Below the pieces are notes generated by a model that had not been told where the DNA came from, did not search any database, and was given only the letters and a program-made list of their open reading frames with translations. Shown one piece after another: positions 58,032-64,000 of a stretch of 64,000 bases of DNA (its first letter is position 1; each line of letters starts with the position of its first letter). A program made the translations under genes and the position numbers. Source of the stretch: Lotus japonicus (taxonomy: Eukaryota > Streptophyta > Magnoliopsida > Fabales > Fabaceae); NCBI RefSeq assembly GCF_012489685.1, contig NC_080044.1, positions 76,990,732 to 77,054,731 on the forward strand, read 5' to 3'.

Positions 58032-59403
58032 GCAATTCTTTGGTGGTTTGAAAATGACGAAACCACCATATTTTTTGTAGTCCTTTTTGGCATGTTAACT
58101 TTGATTAAGGTTGATTTTAGTTTATGTTCAAGACTTCAGGCGTTAGGGAAGGCCAATAAATCTTGTTTCCCTAGCGTCAAAGCTCGTGTGTGATGGAGAG
58201 TTTCATTTGAGGATGACAATTGGATCCCTAACTTAGGTAGAACTATAAGATGTGGTGTTGTTTTGCATCATCAGGATGGGCGATAATGTCTAGAATCTCT
58301 TGTTCCAACAATGGAGATGCTTTCATACTAGCTACTTGCTGTTGAGGTTGGACTACAACATGCTTTGTCTTGTATTTGTAGGGAACGCATCAGGGTTGGA
58401 AATGTTTTCCCTCTTTCTAGTTGATCAGGGAGAAGCCTAGATCGATCGGAGAACGGGGAAGAAGATACGAGGTCGGTCGGGAAAGGTTGAGTTGAGATCA
58501 CCGTCCCAGGAGGGGGTTCTGCAAAGAACTCTGAAGCTTAAGTTAGTTGAGAGAAACCTTGGTTGTATTTTGTGTGTGGTGAGATAGTGAGAGATAGATA
58601 CCTTGACTCTTGGAAACTTGAGGCCTTTTATACTCCTGGAGTTCTGAAGGGAGGGTCCCAGCCAGCGAAAGAACGTCATGAATGCCTCGGGCATCTAGGT
58701 GACCCCTCGCTCCCCCCTCGCAATTCTTTGGTGGTTTGAAAATGACGAAACCACCATATTTTTTGTAGTCCTTTTTGGCATGTTAACTTTGATTAAGGTT
58801 GATTTTAGTTTCTGTTCAAGACTTCAGGCGTTAGGGAAGGCCAATAAATCTTGTTTCCCTAGCGTCAAAGCTCGTGTGTGATGGAGAGTTTCATTTTAGG
58901 ATGACAATTGGATCCCTAACTTAGGTAGAACTATAAGATGTGGTGTTGTTTTGCATCATCAGGATGGGCGATAATGTCTAGAATCTCTTGTTCCAACAAT
59001 GGAGATGCTTTCATACTAGCTACTTGCTGTTGAGGTTGGACTACAACATGCTTTGTCTTGTATTTGTAGGGAACGCATCAGGGTTGGAAATGTTTTCCTT
59101 CTTTCTAGTTGATCAGGGAGAAGCCTAGATCGATCGGAGAACGGGGAAGAAGATACGAGGTCGGTCGGGAAAGGTTAAGTTGAGATCACCGTCCCAGGAG
59201 GGGGTTCTGCAAAGAACTCTGAAGCTTAAGTTAGTTGAGAGAAACCTTGGTTGTATTTTGTGTGTGGTGAGATAGTGAGAGATAGATACCTTGACTCTTG
59301 GAACTTGAGGCCTTTTATACTCCTGGAGTTCTGAAGGGAGGGTCCCAGCCAGCGAAAGAACGTCATGAGTGCCTCAGGCATCTAGGTGACCCCTCGCTCC
59401 CCC
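58032..59403. repeat. Near-identical tandem duplication, period 688 bp
   Basis: Copy 1 (58032-58719) and copy 2 (58720-59403) differ at only a handful of bases. Each holds a decayed RNase H-like piece (CGVVLHHQDGR and LLAVEVGLQHALS with stops), typical of plant LINEs, then the last ~315 bp of the minus-strand LTR at 59.1 kb. The LTR was therefore present before the duplication, and the duplication is recent. Confidence 0.9.
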
Positions 59404-59854
59404 ACCGTAGGATCCACCTGTGGCGCATGTCCCTCTCAGAGATCCTACGGCTCAGGGTTCATCGTAACCCACTACCTGACCTCGAGATGTGACCTCAGCC
59501 TCCAAAGTACAGGTTGTGGGACCCGCGACGGGATAGTTGACTAGATCTTTCTCAAAGTGCCACGGAGCCACTTATTCTTCGATCGGTCCGTCTCGGTTAG
59601 GAGGGGATCTGTCGTCCCTGGGTGTGGTCTTGCCCTTGGTGGACTGGTCGTCCCAGGGAGCGATCTTCACCTCGCCCGTACCTGAGCATCACTCGGTATA
59701 TTCCCTAGATGTCCGTCCCTGCTTGTGTTGTGGTGGTCGTCTCTTTCATCGGCCGCGCGGGATTGCCGATCTTACGGAGCGGTCTGATCACCCCTCGTAG
59801 GGCGGGGGTCATTATGGGCGTTTGGACAGAGGGGTTTCTCCTTGCCCCAGAACA
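59091..59854 (-). mobile_element. GC-rich solo LTR, 764 bp
   Basis: Read on the minus strand it starts TGTTCTGGGGCAAGGAG and ends GAAGGAAAACA, with a TATA box 'agtataaaaggcc' about 440-540 bp inside and a CT-rich transcript start. No PBS or PPT flanks it and no target duplication was found. Its distal half (59400-59830) is clearly GC-rich against the AT-rich background. Partial copy at 58403-58719. Confidence 0.75.
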
Positions 59855-60198
59855 CTAGTGTTATTAAACTAAATGTATAAGAAATAACATATAAATATTT
59901 TTCGATGCTCCAGAAAACATAAACATATACTACTAATTATTAAGAACATTCTAAACTTTTCAAAAAAAAAAATGAACATTCTTTTTTTCTTGAAATTAAA
60001 ATGAACATTCTAGATTTTTTATATTACAAATTAAAATTTATAGAAAACTAATCAATAATCATTATATATATTTTTTATTTTGCGTATATAGCCGCTGCTG
60101 CCTGCTGCTCAGATTTTTTTTTTCTACAGCCGCAAAACTCATCACGCTAGGGTAACCCTTTTTCTAGAATTCTCTCTATCGTCCCTTTTCCGTCAGCC
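59855..60198. other. Upstream region of the ORRM2-like gene
   Basis: AT-rich; contains one micro-insertion. The last 80 bp are the probable leader of the next gene. Confidence 0.4.
59969..60011. repeat. Micro-insertion: 15 bp oligo(T) insert in a 14 bp duplication
   Basis: AAAATGAACATTCT occurs at 59969-59982 and 59998-60011, separated by TTTTTTCTTGAAATT. A third GAACATTCT at 59944 suggests an earlier similar event. Confidence 0.6.
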
Positions 60199-62373
60199 AT
60201 GGCAATGAGGGCAGCAGTGGCGGCACCGCGCGGCTTACGGCGGCTTTTCTGCACGAACTCGACCTCTCCTTCTTCCCCTTTCACTCTAACAGGCCCTCCA
60301 ACCACCCGACAGATGGGTGAGCCCAGCACCAACCTCTTCGTGTCCGGTAACACCTTCTCCTTTTCCCTTATTACGCCCTCATAATTTCCCTTCACTATTG
60401 CAAAATAAAATAAATTCATTTTTACTGTGAATTGTGAACTGAATGTGTTTATTTTGATACTATTGTGCTTGTTTTAATCTTTTGATCACGTTAAGGTTTG
60501 AGCTAGATGTTGTGTGTCTGTTCGCGTGTGTGATCCAGAATTTTCTAATTGTCAAAAAGTATTTTTATTTTAATCATGTGAAATACTGCTGATGAATGAA
60601 GTTTTGTGTGCTTACAAGTTACAACAATGATTGAGGAACTCAGGAACTGAAGAATAATTAGCTAGAGGAGTTGACAGTTAAGACTCTTTTATCTGAATTA
60701 GTAGAGAAATCGATAGGTATAATGAAAAACCCTTAACCCTAAACTAGAGGGCACACGGTGAAAAGTAGAGATTAAACTGATTATATAAGCCAGAGTAACC
60801 CTACAATAAATGAACATTCTTTAGTCCTGACAAAGTGCCTTCTAGGACCTTGATATGAGTATCATCACTCGACCCAAAAGGAGCCTGTGATCTAGAAAGG
60901 ACATGTCCCTTAGAAACATACTTAGCTGGGACCAGAGTAAGGTGTGTAGATTGATTGCTGTTTTTGCATCCTACCTGTTTTGATTCAAACTGCGCATCAA
61001 TGTTGTTAATGGCGGAGAGCCAAAAACCCGCCATATTTGACAGATTAGTGTATGGCGGAGTGTGGTAGGATATCGGCCATGGTGGAGAGTCTAAAACCTG
61101 CCATGGAAGATATATGACAACACTGCTATGCAGTGTCAGGAAGTTGAATATTCTGTAAAGAACTATATCCGTATGGCCTTCGAAGGAATGTTTTAATGCA
61201 TTTGCAATTTCTATCTCTTATTAAACAACAACACAAGACTTATCCCACTAAGTGAGGTTGACTATATGGATCACACTATGTTAGCTTGATCAAAAATCTG
61301 ATTTTGAGGATATTATAGATATGAGATCATTTTTAACAATATCTTCAAAAGTTCTTGTTGGCCTACCTCTCATTCTCCCAAAAAAAAATGGAAAATTGTA
61401 TATTGCATTGCTGAAGCTCCATCATTTTTCCCATGCAAGATGTCATCAGTTTGGGTAACTATCTATCTTAATGTATTTCAGGGCTCAACAAGCGTACAAC
61501 AACAGAAAAGTTACGGGAAGAATTTGCAAAATTTGGTGAAGTTGTTCATGGTCTGTTGTCCTTCTTTGAGCATATGTTAACAGTGAAATTGTTCAGCTAT
61601 TTATGCTTTTACATTTTGTACTTATCTTTTGAAAATCTTCTCTGAAACCATAACGGTTTTCCATTTGTTGTTTTCAGCAAGGGTGGTAACTGATCGAGTC
61701 TCAGGTTACTCCAAGGGTTTCGGTTTTGTGAAATATGCAACTATTGAAGAGGCCAGTAAGGGCATTCAAGGCATGGATGGCAAGGTAAGCTTAATTAAAC
61801 TTGCGCACACCACTATGGGGAGAGTGAGAAATTTCTTTCTTTCAGAACACTGCTATCTCAGATTTGTCTTATCTGTGTATATTCATGCAAAATAAGACTT
61901 CAATTTTGCTTGTTCATGACAGTGAACATACCAACACAACAATATAGACCCTGACATTAGGAGATGGAAATATTATTACTTGACCGTGTCGATAATCCTT
62001 CACTATTCTTGAAGCGCAATTATACATGTACCTTTATTGAGCTTGCACTCTCATCTTTATTGTATGAACTTTGAACTCAAGTTATGCTCAATTTTCCCTG
62101 TAAATCATGTGTCAATTACTAGGCTTATAAACGTGTAGACTTTGATTTAGCAACTATAATTGAGTTTCATTCACAGTCTGTTGATGTTTATAACCTTGTT
62201 CATGCTAATATTTTGGAGACCTTTCTCTTTGTTACAATGATGCTGATTGATGCTGCCCCCATGCAATTCAGTTTTTGGATGGATGGGTTATATTTGCAGA
62301 GTATGCAAAATCAAGTCCAGCACCTGGACAACAACCTGCAAACAATATGACAAATCCTTATGCACGGCAGTAG
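60199..62373 (+). CDS. ORRM2: ORRM2-like mitochondrial RRM protein, four exons
   Basis: Exons: 60199-60346, 61482-61550, 61678-61784, 62272-62373, all GT-AG and in phase; 141 residues. The N-terminus (MAMRAAVAAPRGLRRLFCTN) is Arg-rich with RRLFC, typical of a mitochondrial presequence. One RRM follows: TNLFVSGLNKRTTTEKLREE (RNP2), then SKGFGFVKYAT (RNP1), and FLDGWVIFAEYAK. The tail is short and Pro/Gln/Asn-rich, ending NPYARQ. This layout and length match plant ORRM2, an organelle RRM protein in mitochondrial C-to-U RNA editing, and related small mitochondrial glycine-rich RNA-binding proteins. Intron 1 is about 1.1 kb. The start is the first of two ATGs two codons apart. Confidence 0.92.
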
Positions 62374-63520
62374 TTCTTGTTGTTCATCAGAAACATTCTT
62401 ACACCTTATTGAACTGGTCTTGCATTCGTGGAGAAAATCATTAAACTGTTATTTGTTTACCGGGCGTGTTTATCTGATTTGACATAAGAAATTGGATGAG
62501 AATGAGATTAACATTGGTTATCCTACTTAGAATGTGAATGATGTTATTGTCGTTGATTTTATATTTGAGTATACATAGTGTTAATATTTATTTTATTGAG
62601 TATTGTTAACACTGTTAAATAAAATATAAAATAAATTATGAATATACTATTACCAATATACATTCACACTGTTGATAATTAAGTATTCTAAATATAAAAT
62701 GTAACAAACAAATGATGATTATATTACCTGTAATACATTTTACTTTCAATAGATAAAATAGCTAACCAATTTAAGATATACATTATTGATCTTACAATTT
62801 AAATTTGAGAAACTTCTTGCAGCAACAACTAGTTAATAAAATTCTATTAGTAATATATAATTATGGTATCAATTTTAATAGTTCTTTTTTTTTTGAAACT
62901 ATTAAATGGAGTAGCAATTTTGATAGTTTGAAATGGGCTTAATTCTTTTTTGGGCCTTAGGTGATTGTCTTTTTTTGTCTAATGGCCTACACGGCCCTGA
63001 TGGTTGCTTGCTCCAAAAGAGAGGGGTCATTCTCAAATCTTTGTTTCATTTGAGCTCCTGAGATTCCCTTTATCACAAAAGGAATCAAAACGAATTCGTA
63101 TTGACTCTCTTAGTGGTGTAGGTTGGGTTTGATGAATTTTTAGCTTAAACATAATCTTAAACAATCAAACTTTTTCTAGTTTGTTGAGATCAAATTATAT
63201 GAATTTTCACATATTTTCACATTCGGACCTAAATCATTGGATTAGGCGGGTTGATTGGGTTATTATTAAAATAATAAAAAACTTGAAATATTAAAAAATC
63301 ACAAAAATTGTAATGAATTATTAGAAAATCACAAATGAATTATTAGAAAATCACAAAAATTGTAATGAGTGCCACGAGTCGTTTTGGTAATGAGTATCAC
63401 ATGACCAAAATTGGTAATGAGTACCACTTGACAAAAAGTATGTTTTAGTGTCAAATAATATGACAGTGACAAGTAGCATAAAATAGCACCACATAATGAA
63501 AAATAGCCAATTAGGGATGC
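62374..63520. other. 3' flank of the ORRM2-like gene, no further gene
   Basis: 3' untranslated-like sequence then AT-rich DNA. 'aaattgtaatgagt' and 'gaattattagaaaatcacaa' are imperfectly repeated at 63300-63420. Confidence 0.4.
62866..62928. repeat. Older micro-insertion: 27 bp oligo(T)-containing insert
   Basis: GTATCAATTTTAATAGTT (62866-62883) and GTAGCAATTTTGATAGTT (62911-62928) differ at two of 18 bases. The insert starts CTTTTTTTTTTGAAAC. Likely an older member of the same class. Confidence 0.45.
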
Positions 63521-64000
63521 ATGATGCTCTTAATGCCTGATGCTATTCAGGTCAATAGCTTTCGCTTCCGCTGCCATTTAGCGTCCTCCCCAGCTTGCTC
63601 TCGATGTCACCATCACGTGGAGGATAACTTACACTGCTTGAGGGATTGCAGGTTTGCTAGGGAAGTTTGGGCCAGCCTGAATGCTCTTTCATGGCCTAGG
63701 TTTTTGACTGGTGATATTCAAGCTTGGCTCTGCTTCCACGCTAACGGTGATCATACCACATTGTTCATCACAGCGATTTGGGGAATTTGGCGGTGGCGCA
63801 ACAATGCCGTCATGGGAGACAATAGTTGGAGTGCGTTTAGTACGACTCAATGAATTCTTCGTGAGCACATTGATTATGCTACCTTCCTATCAACTGATCT
63901 GTCGCACATGCCAGGGATGGTGGATGTGGTTCGCTGGAGTCTCCCGCCTGCTGGTAGGCTCAAGCTCAACACAGATGGAGCTTGCGACCAAGCTGGAATG
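63521..64000 (+). mobile_element. LINE relic: zinc-knuckle and RNase H region, runs off the window
   Basis: The frame reads FRFRCHLASSPACSRCHHHV, EDNLHCLRDCRFAREVWASL (the Cys/His zf-RVT region), WGIWRWRNNAV, a stop at about 63852, then RWSLPPAGRLKLNTDGACDQ, the start of an RNase H domain with its first catalytic aspartate (NTDGA). This is the C-terminal end of a plant LINE ORF2 or a domesticated relative. The stop and missing reverse transcriptase make it a relic; the 3' end lies outside. Confidence 0.85.

Noticed and set aside
1..64000. CRISPR arrays, operons, riboswitches or prokaryotic gene clusters
   Set aside because: Gene structure, introns and repeats are those of a plant nuclear genome; none of these was seen.

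Overview
The window is nuclear DNA of a flowering plant, most likely a papilionoid legume. Genes have plant GT-AG introns, the noncoding DNA is AT-rich, and there are many MITEs, LINE and LTR fragments of kinds common in legumes. I cannot name the species. Exon boundaries were placed by hand from splice consensus, reading-frame continuity and recognised protein families.

Six genes look complete. They are a membrane-anchored methyltransferase-like protein (11.7-12.5 kb, minus), a small secreted arabinogalactan/BCP1-like protein (15.3-15.6 kb, plus), ACTIN-RELATED PROTEIN 3 in nine exons (17.0-21.6 kb, minus), a TERMINAL EAR1-like Mei2-type RNA-binding protein in five exons (30.2-32.9 kb, plus), an intronless JINGUBANG-like WD40 protein (56.2-57.6 kb, plus), and an ORRM2-like organellar RNA-binding protein in four exons (60.2-62.4 kb, plus). 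A seventh, a 64-residue single-membrane-span protein in two exons (52.4-52.8 kb, minus), also looks intact. The left edge holds the last two exons of a very-long-chain ketoacyl-CoA reductase.

From 35 to 48.4 kb lies a pseudogene graveyard. It contains an LRR receptor-like protein with three separate frameshifting indels, a PPR gene with many stops, a decayed MS1/MMD1-type PHD-finger gene, two RNase T2 copies (the second split by about 1.4 kb of foreign DNA), an inverted malectin-like fragment, and the tail of a second LRR receptor-like protein.

Mobile DNA is the other main content. A ~965 bp unit is repeated 3.6 times and once inverted (1.4-7.0 kb). A Mutator-like element with perfect 9 bp target duplications is itself hit by a TRIM retroelement (7.55-9.03 kb). 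There are two Mutator-type and two hAT-type MITEs with clean target duplications, a SINE-like insert, 5'-truncated LINE tails, several LTRs, and LINE reverse-transcriptase/RNase H debris at both ends.

The most unusual signal is a class of tiny insertions: 12-17 bp inserts made mostly of oligo(A) or oligo(T), each flanked by exact 12-16 bp direct repeats. I found nine clean cases and one diverged one. They look like LINE-type insertions truncated almost to the poly(A) tail. One matches the 3' end of longer LINE tails elsewhere in this window. I saw no gene cluster that looks like a new biochemical or defence system; neighbouring genes appear functionally unrelated.
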